From assembly GCF_009650435.1 (NCBI RefSeq), contig NZ_VVIP01000062.1, forward strand, positions 1 through 64,000: a DNA stretch of 64,000 nucleotides. Reading direction: 5' to 3'. A model generated the notes under the pieces. It was not told where the DNA came from, made no database searches, and was given only the letters and a program-made list of their open reading frames with translations. Both the position numbers and the translations under genes were made by a program. The stretch is from Foetidibacter luteolus. Its GTDB lineage: Bacteria > Bacteroidota > Bacteroidia > Chitinophagales > Chitinophagaceae. Positions 52,116 through 61,700 of the stretch are shown here, one piece after another (position 1 is the stretch's first letter; every line of letters begins with the position of its first letter).

Positions 52116-55100
52116 TTAAAACTTTAACGGCAGTTGTACGATGATGGCGGCATGGTTACGGTCAATCTGCAGGTCAACTTCGGCTTTAAGTTCTTTGGCA
52201 CGTTTGCAAAGATTGCTGTAATCTGCGGAGTTGTGCAGGTGCTCGTAGTAATGCTTTTCGATAACGGTATGCATGATGATGCTAAGGCGGCCCTTGCGCA
52301 GTTCTATGTTTACAATTACGGGCACCCCGGTAGGATATTGCAGGATAATCTGCAGCGCTTCTTTGTAGAGTATCAGCAGCTCATGCCGAGTTATCATGTC
52401 CAGGGTAATATCCTTTACCTTGCTGTCAACAATCAGTTCAACAGGCGTATCGGCGGATGTGGAAAGCCCTTCAGTTTGCTCGCCAAAACGTGCCATGGTT
52501 TTCTCCATGTTGTCATTGGCGGGGTCTATGCTCCAGAGCATATCATCCATTACCTCTATCATACGCTTGCTCTTGGTGTTAATCTGGTCAATGTATTCTT
52601 TGGAGCGCTCAATATCCTTATCCGCTTTCAGCCTTGATATCTCGCTGAGTATGTTGATATCGTTTAAAGTCTTGCTCATCTCGTTGTACAGGTTTTGCGC
52701 TATTTGTGTACGCACCTGCTCCAGGGAGAATATGCGTTTGATGCGCTCCCTGTCAATCCAGTAGAACACAGCTACGCCCACTAATATCAGCAGCCCGTAA
52801 AACCAGTTGGTTTGCCAGAACGGCGCCACTACCTGCACCGTAAAAGAAGTAACGCCGGATACATTACCGTTTTCATCCTGGCATTTTACCTTAAACAAAT
52901 AAGTGCCGGGTTTAAGATAGTTGTACACAGCTTCGTTGCGTATATCGGTACGCACCCAGTCTTTATCAAGCCCTTCCAACTGGTGAAAGAAGATGAGCTT
53001 TTCCTGCTGCAGGTAACGCAGGGCTGTAAACAAAATCATTAACGAATTATCCTTGTAACTAAGCTTAAGCTTACCGGCCTGCAGGGTAGCATCCACATGT
53101 ACAAAACTGTTGTTAACCAGTATTTCCGTAATTACAGGGCTGGGGGCTTTTGTTTCGCGGGCCATAGCCGCCGGGCTAAATGTTATGATGCTGTGCTCTG
53201 TGCCGAGTATGATGCGGCCATCCCGCAGTTGCTCATGTACGGCAAGGGTAAACCTGCTGTTAACAAGCCCATCCTTGGTGGAGTACACGGAGAAAAAATT
53301 CTTCTCGTAATTATAACGGCAAAGGTTATCAAGGCTGGTAATCCATAAAATACCATCCTTATCTTTTATAATGCCCCTTGCGCTGTTGGTGGGCAACCCA
53401 TCCGCGGAAGTAATATGTTTAATTTTTTTTGTACGGGTATTAAGGATGCCTATACCCATTTCGGTAAACAACATCAGGCTGTCGTTATACTGCATTATAT
53501 CGCCTGCGCCCAGGGCCAGCAGCCTGCTTTCCTGCGGCCCCTTCATGCTGTAAGATTCCAGCAGCTCGTGTGTAACGGGGTCAAACTTTTTAATACCCTC
53601 CACTTCTGTAGTAACCCATATATAGCCGCTGCTGTCGCAGATTATTTTTCTTGCACTGCCGGTAAAATCCTGGATAAATACAAAGCCGGAATCAACAGCA
53701 CCAGCCTTTTGTGCTTTTGCCACATCCCACTTAATAATGGTGCCATTGTACAGGCAAAACCAGAGGTTGTTTTTTTTGTCTTCCGCAATGCCCGTAATGG
53801 TACGCTCGTTAAACAGTTTAGGTTTAAGGTGCTGCATTGCACGGGTAGTGCTGCTGTAAATATAAATTTCACCACCCTGGCAGCCTACCCAGGTATTGCC
53901 CGAGGAATGATTGCAGATGGCCCATGCTGTTTTAATGGCGGCAATATCCCGGCGGTTATTATCAACAAGTTTGCTGTTGTAACTGAGCACTCCGCCACCC
54001 CAGGTACCGGTCCATATTTCACCATCCGATTGTTCTTTAATGGCCATCACCGGAAAATCATGATCAGCCCCTTTTGGAACAGCGGCAACGCTTTTAAAAA
54101 ACTGCCTGGCCGGGTTAAAAATAAAAACACCCCTGTCTGTGGCAAACCACATATTGTGTTCCCGGTCTTCCATAATGGTGTTCATGTAATCGTAATGCAG
54201 GCTAAACTCATTCTTTTCTACGTTGGGCAAAAAGGTAAGCTGGCTGCTGTTTTTAGCTTTGTAGGCCAGCAAAGGGTTACCACCAATCCATACGGTACCA
54301 TCCTGCTGCTGCATTACCTGCATTATTTCGTGGTAGCCTTTCAACCAGCCATAAATAGCATCGTGATGGGCAATATTGGTTAATGTGGCCGGGTTAAATT
54401 CAAACAGGTAAGGTATGCCCTGCATGGGCGGCCACTCCGTAATCCAGACCCTGCCCATATCATCTATCAGCGACACATGTAAAAAAATATGCGATGAAAA
54501 ATATTTTATTACCGGGTTGTGGGCTGGGTTATGGCCTCGGTAGTTGATGGTTTGCCCGGCAATATCCATCATTACCAGGCCGGAATCGCAGCCCACCCAT
54601 ATCCTGTTACGCCCTTCAAAATAGGCACTCAACGCATGCCAGTTAACAGGAAGCTTAACCGTAGGCCTGCCGCTGGAAAAACTGCGGGTACGTTCATCAA
54701 AACGGTACATGTTGTTCTTGTGGATGAGCAGGTGTACTTTACCCTGGCCGTCCTTAAATAATTTACGGTCGTTCTGCATCTGGGCAGGCTCCGGTATATC
54801 CAGCGCTACCTCTGTACATAAAAAGTTCATGGTGTTAAACACACCTACCCTGCCGCTGCCAAAGAGTATCCAGATGTTACCGTTGCCATCCTCACACAAC
54901 TGGGTAATAACATTTTCCAGCACCGTACCTGTACTGTTGGGATCGTTTTTAAAATTGATGAAGTTACTGCCATCATAACGCTGCAGGCCATTGTAAGTGC
55001 CCAGCCATACAAAACCTTTTTTATCCTGTATAATGCTGGTTATTTCGTTTGTTGACAATCCGTTGGAGCTGGTAAGGTGCGTAAACACATAATCCTGTGT

Positions 55101-55196
55101 TTGCTGTGCGGCGCAAAAGGTTACAATAAAAACAAAGCAAAGGCTGCTAATGATTGTTTTAAACAAGAGAAAACCTGTTTTTTGGTGCTGCCCCAA
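52116..55196 (-). CDS. Two-component regulator propeller protein with degenerate kinase core
   Basis: After a signal peptide (about residues 1-32) come two seven-bladed propellers of Reg_prop repeats (KGFVWLGTYNGLQRYDGSNF, GNIWILFGSGRVGVFN, GILWITSLDNLCRYNY), a Y_Y_Y domain (LKPGTYLFKVKCQDENGNVSG), one membrane helix (WFYGLLILVGVAVFYWI) and a cytoplasmic histidine-kinase-like part. The HisKA_3-type site reads QIAQNLYNEMSKTL: Tyr837 replaces the phosphoacceptor His. The N box is KEALQIILQYP without Asn, and the DNG.GF and later Gly-rich loops are absent. It should therefore not be an active kinase. It is divergent from an AraC regulator. Confidence 0.9.
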   Translation of the reverse strand: MGQHQKTGFLLFKTIISSLCFVFIVTFCAAQQTQDYVFTHLTSSNGLSTNEITSIIQDKKGFVWLGTYNGLQRYDGSNFINFKNDPNSTGTVLENVITQLCEDGNGNIWILFGSGRVGVFNTMNFLCTEVALDIPEPAQMQNDRKLFKDGQGKVHLLIHKNNMYRFDERTRSFSSGRPTVKLPVNWHALSAYFEGRNRIWVGCDSGLVMMDIAGQTINYRGHNPAHNPVIKYFSSHIFLHVSLIDDMGRVWITEWPPMQGIPYLFEFNPATLTNIAHHDAIYGWLKGYHEIMQVMQQQDGTVWIGGNPLLAYKAKNSSQLTFLPNVEKNEFSLHYDYMNTIMEDREHNMWFATDRGVFIFNPARQFFKSVAAVPKGADHDFPVMAIKEQSDGEIWTGTWGGGVLSYNSKLVDNNRRDIAAIKTAWAICNHSSGNTWVGCQGGEIYIYSSTTRAMQHLKPKLFNERTITGIAEDKKNNLWFCLYNGTIIKWDVAKAQKAGAVDSGFVFIQDFTGSARKIICDSSGYIWVTTEVEGIKKFDPVTHELLESYSMKGPQESRLLALGAGDIMQYNDSLMLFTEMGIGILNTRTKKIKHITSADGLPTNSARGIIKDKDGILWITSLDNLCRYNYEKNFFSVYSTKDGLVNSRFTLAVHEQLRDGRIILGTEHSIITFSPAAMARETKAPSPVITEILVNNSFVHVDATLQAGKLKLSYKDNSLMILFTALRYLQQEKLIFFHQLEGLDKDWVRTDIRNEAVYNYLKPGTYLFKVKCQDENGNVSGVTSFTVQVVAPFWQTNWFYGLLILVGVAVFYWIDRERIKRIFSLEQVRTQIAQNLYNEMSKTLNDINILSEISRLKADKDIERSKEYIDQINTKSKRMIEVMDDMLWSIDPANDNMEKTMARFGEQTEGLSTSADTPVELIVDSKVKDITLDMITRHELLILYKEALQIILQYPTGVPVIVNIELRKGRLSIIMHTVIEKHYYEHLHNSADYSNLCKRAKELKAEVDLQIDRNHAAIIVQLPLKF

Positions 55197-55455
55197 ATAT
55201 ATACATTAAAGCCTTTCAGCGGCGGGATGGCGGCGCTTATGTAAATGCCGGCTGCACCAATTGTATATAAACAGGGATGAACTGGCGTACTGAATGAGGC
55301 AGCCACGCCCTTTAACCGCAGCTTTGCCATAACAACATCAGCTTAAAACATACATAGTATGGCACACCATCCGGCAGGTTAAATTTCAGTTTCATCATCC
55401 ACAAAAAGTACCACAGCAACACCAAACAGTACCAACATAATTTTAAGGGCTTAAA

Positions 55456-55463
55456 TACCTTTG
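55456..55463 (+). promoter_or_regulatory. Candidate -7 promoter box for the AraC gene
   Basis: TACCTTTG matches TAnnTTTG exactly and lies 17 bp before the start codon, with an AAAAGG stretch next to the ATG. A -33 element is not obvious. Confidence 0.4.
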
Positions 55464-55480
55464 TACAACAAAACAAAAGG

Positions 55481-56374
55481 ATGAAAAAGCAAATACCGGT
55501 ATATGACATCTGCAACCTGCAACAAGCCAACAGCGGCATGCACGATTTCATTGCCGAAAGGTTTGGCGCTTACCTTAAAAGGCATTCACAGAACCTGCAC
55601 CTGGCACACAGGCATTCATTCTACCACCTGGTTCTTTTTACCAAAGGTACCGGCACCCATAACATAGATTTTAACCAGTTTACCGTTAAGCCCAACCAAA
55701 TCTATTTTATGGTACCCGGCCAGGTACATAGCTGGAATTTTACCAGCGAACCAGATGGATATATCATCAACTTCTCCGAAACGCTTTTTCGCTCATTTCT
55801 GCTAAACCCCAACTACCTGGACAGGTTTGCCTTCTTTAACGGCATAAGTGAAGATTGCGTTTGCACACTGCCCACTGCTGAAATGCACAAAGTGGTTTCT
55901 TTTTTTGAAGAGATACTCCTTCAGGTAACTTCCGGCAGGCGGGATTTAGACATGATACGGCTATTGCTCTTACAGGTTTTTATAACAACAGAACAAGCCA
56001 GCAACTTTGCCACCAGGAAGTTTGTACCTGAGCAAAAACAAATATTGCTCAGGAATTTTCGCCGGCTTATTGACCAGTATTACCGTACAGCAAGGCTGCC
56101 TAAAGAATATGCAGACCTGCTGTATGTTACCCCCGGCCACCTGAATGCCCTTTGCCAGGACCTGCTGGATAAAACTGCCGGTGAGCTGATAAGAGACCGC
56201 ATACTACTGGAAGCAAAAAGGTTGCTGACCAACGCAGAAATGAGCATAACAGAAATAGCTTACGATTTAAACTTTAAAGACAACTCTTACTTTACCCGTT
56301 TTTTTAAAAAATACGAAGGCGTAACGCCCGAAGAATTCAGGAAACAGTTGGCGCAGCCAGCTATCCAACAGTAA
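55481..56374 (+). CDS. AraC-family transcriptional regulator
   Basis: The N-terminal cupin-like sensor domain (about residues 35-130) includes AHRHSFYHLVLFTKGTGTHN and IYFMVPGQVHSWNF. The two C-terminal helix-turn-helix units (about 190-290) include YVTPGHLNALCQDLLDKTAGELI and MSITEIAYDLNFKDNSYFTRFFKKYEGVTPEEFR, the AraC signature. It probably senses a small molecule and activates nearby genes. It is divergent from the degenerate sensor (285 bp) and followed after 16 bp by the DUF983 gene. Confidence 0.95.
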   Translation: MKKQIPVYDICNLQQANSGMHDFIAERFGAYLKRHSQNLHLAHRHSFYHLVLFTKGTGTHNIDFNQFTVKPNQIYFMVPGQVHSWNFTSEPDGYIINFSETLFRSFLLNPNYLDRFAFFNGISEDCVCTLPTAEMHKVVSFFEEILLQVTSGRRDLDMIRLLLLQVFITTEQASNFATRKFVPEQKQILLRNFRRLIDQYYRTARLPKEYADLLYVTPGHLNALCQDLLDKTAGELIRDRILLEAKRLLTNAEMSITEIAYDLNFKDNSYFTRFFKKYEGVTPEEFRKQLAQPAIQQ

Positions 56375-56390
56375 CACAAATACTTTTTAT

Positions 56391-56849
56391 ATGAAACCAA
56401 TAACAACACCCGTGCACCATGGCGCAGGAAGGCTTCTATTATGCAAATGCCCCCGCTGCAGGCAGGGCGACATGTTTACAGTTAACAATCCATACAAACT
56501 GAAGACATTTATGCAGATGAATGAAACCTGCAATGTATGCGGCCAGGAGTTTGATATTGAAGTGGGCTTCTATTATGGCTCCAGTTACATCAGCTATGCG
56601 CTTACCGTTGCATTAAGCGCTTTTACATTTGCTGCATGGTGGTTTACCATCGGGTTCTCCCTATACGATAACCGCGTGTTTTACTGGTTAGGTCTCAATG
56701 CTTTCTTCTTACTAATGCTGCAACCTGTATTGATGCGCCTGGCGAGAACGCTGTGGCTTGCACTTTTTGTACGGTACGACCGCAATTGGAAACAACACCC
56801 CGCCCGTAAACCCGAAAGGCAAAACGAAGCACTTAAAAATGCATGGTAA
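56391..56849 (+). CDS. DUF983 membrane protein
   Basis: The 152-aa protein begins with a zinc-ribbon-like pair, KCPRCRQGDMF and CNVCGQEFDIEVGFYYGSSYISYA, then two membrane helices (about residues 65-88 and 98-120) and a basic tail. This is the pattern of DUF983, a family of unknown role found in many Bacteroidota. It lies 16 bp after the AraC gene and is probably co-transcribed with it. Confidence 0.88.
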   Translation: MKPITTPVHHGAGRLLLCKCPRCRQGDMFTVNNPYKLKTFMQMNETCNVCGQEFDIEVGFYYGSSYISYALTVALSAFTFAAWWFTIGFSLYDNRVFYWLGLNAFFLLMLQPVLMRLARTLWLALFVRYDRNWKQHPARKPERQNEALKNAW

Positions 56850-57191
56850 CTTTTTCGGGGTGAGTGGGGAGTGGTGAGTAGTGAATGGTGAGAGGTGAAC
56901 GGTGAGTAGTGAGTGAGGAGAGGGTTCGTTACATCGCACATCCCACATTAAACATCTAACATAAGTAAGTACTTCGTACTTCAATCTTCGTATTTGCTTT
57001 TTGGGGGTGTCCCTCGTACCTCGGGCCGGGCTTTCCGCTATTACTCCGCCACAGGCCCGGGCTGCGAAGCCTTCAGCGGGGTAGCCGCTGCAATCCCTCA
57101 CCCGGTGTGAGCATCACGCGCTTCCCTGGTTTACCTACGCTTAACATTATACGATATTTTAAACCAATCTATAAAATCATAACCTTTAATT
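56850..57191. other. Intergenic region with microsatellite and R1 repeat
   Basis: No gene is supported. A GTGAGTGGGGAGTGGTGAG-type tract (about 56862-56930) is followed by a reverse R1 copy and the leader of the DUF1348 gene. Confidence 0.6.
57002..57103 (-). repeat. Dispersed repeat family R1, copy 7
   Basis: Reverse-orientation copy with a diverged start (GGGGGTGTCCCTCGTACC) but a well-kept middle and end. Confidence 0.8.
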
Positions 57192-57605
57192 ATGGAAAAG
57201 AAATTTCCTTTACCGCCTTTTACATTAGAAACAGCAACACAAAAAGTTCAACTGGCTGAAGATGCCTGGAACAGCAAAGACCCTGAAAGAGTATCGCTTG
57301 CTTATACAACAGATACGGAATGGCGCAACCGTTCTCAATTTATTAACGGCCGCGCTGAAGTAGTAAATTTTTTAACCGCCAAATGGGAACGTGAGCTGGA
57401 CTACAGGTTAAAAAAAGAGCTTTGGACATTTACAGGTAACAGGATTGCAGTACGGTTCTTTTATGAATGGCATGACATGCATGGCCAGTGGTTCCGCTCT
57501 TATGGAAACGAAATGTGGGAATTTAATGAGAACGGCCTTATGGCAAAAAGGTTTGCCAGTATAAATGATATAACTATCCAGGAAGCAGACAGGTTGTTGA
57601 GATAA
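57192..57605 (+). CDS. DUF1348/NTF2-like protein
   Basis: The 137-aa protein is a small cone-shaped NTF2-type fold. The DUF1348 pattern is clear: FTLETATQKVQLAEDAWNSKDPERVSLAYT, DTEWRNRSQFINGRAEVVNFL, RIAVRFFYEWHDMHGQWFRSYGNEMWEF and MAKRFASINDITI. Members are thought to bind or act on small molecules, but the activity here is unknown. It stands alone. Confidence 0.9.
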   Translation: MEKKFPLPPFTLETATQKVQLAEDAWNSKDPERVSLAYTTDTEWRNRSQFINGRAEVVNFLTAKWERELDYRLKKELWTFTGNRIAVRFFYEWHDMHGQWFRSYGNEMWEFNENGLMAKRFASINDITIQEADRLLR

Positions 57606-57664
57606 GTATTGCTGTTAAACAATTAGAAAGAATCTACAAGTATTTACACCTGGTTGATTAATCC

Positions 57665-57940
57665 GGCATGTTAGCCTGCGGCGCAAAGAACAATGTCTTT
57701 CTTCTTAATTGAATGACATTGAGTTGCGGCTCTGCCAAAGCTCTGTAGGAGCGGCATGTTAGTAGCAAACATGCAATCTCCGCCTATCTGCAAAGCCTCG
57801 TAGAGGCAATATGTTGCCCAGGCTATAGCAACCGGTGTTGACTGCTGGTCATTCCGAAAGGTTATCACCCGGTCTTACCTATCGCACCTACGGCGCTCCA
57901 TTACCTGTTGTCTGTTGGTTCTACTAACATGCCGCCCGGT
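57665..57940. repeat. Inverted-repeat element with GCGGCATGTTAGTA arms
   Basis: The arm GCGGCATGTTAGTA (57751-57764) is exactly complemented at 57922-57935, about 157 bp later. A third, partial match lies near 57665. The short minus-strand frame across it (57671-57868) is probably spurious. Confidence 0.65.
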
Positions 57941-58081
57941 GGGGCTTAACTGTTCAATGTTCGTTCGAGGTTTAACGTCAGCAGTGGGTAGTGATTCTGC
58001 ATTTCTGCAACTAAACAAATCATCAAGTTTTTACCCATCACCAGACCGGCATCCTGCAACTTGTAACCGGCAACCAGCTTT

Positions 58082-58188
58082 CGGGTGAGGGATTGCAGCG
58101 GTTACCCCGGTGAGGCCATCGCAGCAGGGCTCTGTGCCGGAGTATGAGCGGAAAGCCCGACCCCTTGCGCAGCTTGGGGGCACCCCCA
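58082..58188 (+). repeat. Dispersed repeat family R1, copy 8
   Basis: Full copy directly after a single unit related to the 139-bp tandem repeat, repeating the arrangement at 45431-45857. Confidence 0.85.
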
Positions 58189-58751
58189 ACAAATATTATC
58201 ATAACTAAACGCGGCAGTCTTGCCCAAAAAATAATGCAGTGACGCACTTAAATAACTTTTGCAGGAATACGCGTTTGTACGGTGGAACCTAAAAAGAAAA
58301 ACCTTTATAGACATAAAGGTTTTGATTGCTTTGTAAGAACTGCTTAATGAAAGCCTAAGATTAACGTTGATTGCAAAGAAATGCGCAGCCTATTAATAAA
58401 GTCATTAATTAATACATAATCCGCTCCCCATAACTGAAAAATTTTGAGTATCTGCTATCATCAACCTTCATTTTTCACCGGCCCTCCAACTACGTTATAC
58501 TTTAGCGAAGCCAAATTAATACGCAGGCAATTGGCGTTGGTTAAAACATATCTGTACAACCTTAAAATTTTCAATTATTTATACTATCTCATCACGAATT
58601 GATACTATAAAAGCACTGCTTATTTTACCACCGATTTTTTAATGCAATCCCCCCTTTAAATTTATGTTTTGCAAGTATTTAAAATAGATTCGCTACACCA
58701 AATCACTGATTGCTGACCACCTATCAACGCTAACATAAAAATTGCCTCTGT

Positions 58752-61700
58752 ATGAAAAACACCATGCATTGCCATGCATCGCTATGCCTATGTGCATACT
58801 TAATCAAACGACATTTAAAAAGGATTGCTTCGCTTGTTATCCTGCTATTTAATTTTTCATTTTTTGCAAACGCTTCACCGCCCTGGCAGGAGCGCCGGGT
58901 ATCTGGTGTGGTTGCTGATACCAGGGGCGCTAAGCTGGCTGGCGTAAGCGTTACCATAAAAAACAGCAGCGCCGCCACAACAACAGATGCTGAAGGCCGC
59001 TTTACCATAAGTACCGGCAGCAACGCCAAAACCCTTGTATTCGCTTATGTAGGCATGCTTACCAAAGAAGTAAGTATTGGCACCGCAGACAGCTATAATG
59101 TTGTGCTGGAAGAAGACAACAACATGCTGGACACCATTGTAGTTTCCACAGGTTATATGACGCAAAAGAAAGCCGATCTTACAGGCGCCGTAAGCCTGAT
59201 AAGCAAGGCGGATTTTGCCAAGAACCCCAGCGCCAATGTATTGCGATCCCTGCAGGGCAAAGTGCCCGGCATGTTTGTTACCACCGATGGCAACCCCGCG
59301 GAAAATGTAGGTGTGCAAATACGCGGCATTACATCCATCAACTCCTCCCCCGCCCTCATTGTTTTAGACGGCCAGCCTGTAAACATAAACCTGCGTGACA
59401 TTAACCCCAACGATATAGAATCTATGCAGGTATTGAAAGACGCCGCATCAGCTTCTATCTATGGTTCACGTGCTGCCGGCGGTGTTATACTGGTGAATAC
59501 CAAGAAAGGGCGAAGGGGCGAAACCAGCGTAACTTATGACGGCTACGTTGGTATGAGCAAAATTCGCGGTGTTCCTGAAATGCTGGATGCGGAAGGCTAT
59601 GGCAGGGCATTGTGGCAGGCTACTGTAAACGATGGCGATGACCCTGCCTCTGCCATAAGAATTTACGATTACGACTGGAACTATAATCCCGATGGCGTTC
59701 CCGTACTTAACAGCATTACGCCCAGGCAATGGCTTAACGATGCGCAAACAATGCCCAGCAGTAATACCAACTGGTTTAATGCAGGCACCAAAACCGGCAT
59801 ACAGCAAAATCACCAGCTAAGCATTACCGGTGGCAGCGACAGATTATCAAGCCTGTTTTCCCTTAACTATTACAACAACGAGGGCACACAGTTAAGTTCT
59901 TTTTTCAGACGGCTTTCCGCACGTTTTAACAACGATTACCAACTGATAAAGGGCCGTGTAACCATTGGAGAAAACATGACGCTGACCAGCCTTAAAATGC
60001 GTGATGTAAACAGCACGTATGGCTTTTTGGTAATGCCGCCCAACATACCCGTTTATGCCAACGATGGCAGTTGGGGCGGTGTGGCTATGCCGCTGGGCAT
60101 GGACGACTTTAACAACCCCGTAAGGGAGCTTGAAATAAACAGGGATAACACACCCAATTTTCTGAAAGTGCTGGGTACCATTTATGCCAACATAAAACTT
60201 TTGAATAACCTTCAGTTTAAAACACAGTTTGGGATTGACTACAGCATGTGGTACGAGCGGAACATCCAGCGCAAATGGACGGAAGCCGGCGGTAAAAGCA
60301 GCAGCCTGAACGGCGTTACTCAAAACAACTGGCACAACATAGGCCAAACCTGGACAAATACGCTCACCTATAACCTTAACCTGGGTAAAAGCCGGGTTGA
60401 TATGCTGGCAGGCCTTGAAACCTACCGCTTTACCACCGAAAATTTTGATGCTTACCGCGAAACCATTCTGCTGGAAAACCGCGACTACGCTTACCTTTCC
60501 GCTGCTACCGGGGAACGAAGGATCTTAAACGGTGGAGGTAGCGACCGTACTTTGCTTTCTTACTTTGGAAAGATTAACTACTCTTACGATTCCAGGTATT
60601 TACTGTCAGCAACGTTACGTCGGGATGGCGCATCTGTTTTTGGGGCGAATAACCGGTTTGGTACGTTCCCGGCTTTCTCCGCCGGCTGGCGCATTAACAA
60701 TGAAGAGTTTTTTAAAAGCGTAGCTTTTGTTTCAGACTTAAAGCTGCGTGCAAGCTGGGGCCAGAACGGCAACTCCGCTCCCCTGGATGCCGGGCGCCTG
60801 GTAAATATTTACGTTACGGATGTTAACGGTACCTCCTATGCCATTGGTGGCAACGCTACCGGCAGCATACCTTCCGGCTACAGGCGTAACAGCCTGGGCA
60901 ACCCGGATTTGAAATGGGAAACCACCACGCAAACCAACATTGGTATTGACTTTGCCCTTTTTAACAACAGGCTTACCGGCTCTGTTGACTGGTTTAACAA
61001 AAAAACCACTGACATGCTGTTTGAGCCGCCTTATATCGGGTCGCTGGGCGAGGGTGGTTTTCGCTGGGTTAACGCAGCCAACATGACCAACAAAGGTGTT
61101 GAAATGATGGTGGGCTGGAATGGTGGCAAACGTGACTTTACTTACACTGTTACCGGTAATTTTTCGCTGTACAGGAACAAGATTAATTCTGTGCCCGAAA
61201 ATGTAAAATATACCTATGGCGGCAATGGCCTGCTGGATAATATTATCGGAAGGCCACTCAATTCTTTTTATGGCCTGGTGGCGGATGGTATTTTTAAAAC
61301 ACAAAAAGAAGTGGATGATGCAGCCCAGCAGCAGGGTAAAGGCATTGGCCGCATCCGCTACAAAGATCTTGACGGCGATGGCCAGATTAATGAAACGTAC
61401 GACCGTACATGGATTGGCATTCGCGACCCTGACTTCTTAGCCGGCCTTAACTTTGAAGCCCGCTATAAGAACTTTGACCTCACCTTCTTTATACAAGGCG
61501 TTTTTGGCAATGATGTGTACAATAGCTGGAAAGAGCTTAGCGATTTCTGGAACATCGGTGTTCAAAACGACCGTAACCATCCCTTGCGCATACTACAGGC
61601 ATGGTCTCCGCTTAATCCCAACTCAAACATACCTGCGCTTTCAAGACGGGATGCCAACGGAGAAAAACGTTTATCAACGTATTTCATAGAAAACGGCTCA

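Larger units (their letters stand above)
57606..58751. other. 1.1-kb repeat-rich gap before the second SusC gene
   Basis: No gene is supported. The left part (57665-57940) is an inverted-repeat element, the middle (57950-58080) is one unit related to the 139-bp tandem repeat, and then comes an R1 copy. From 58190 to 58750 the sequence is AT-rich leader for the SusC gene with no clear feature. Confidence 0.6.

Noticed and set aside
53415..54383. A 322-aa plus-strand open frame inside the sensor gene
   Set aside because: Shadow of the propeller-coding region; composition is rich in Cys, His and Phe with no family match, and the sense strand is clearly coding.
57671..57868. A 65-aa minus-strand protein
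   Set aside because: It lies across an inverted-repeat element, has no start context or family match, and is probably spurious.
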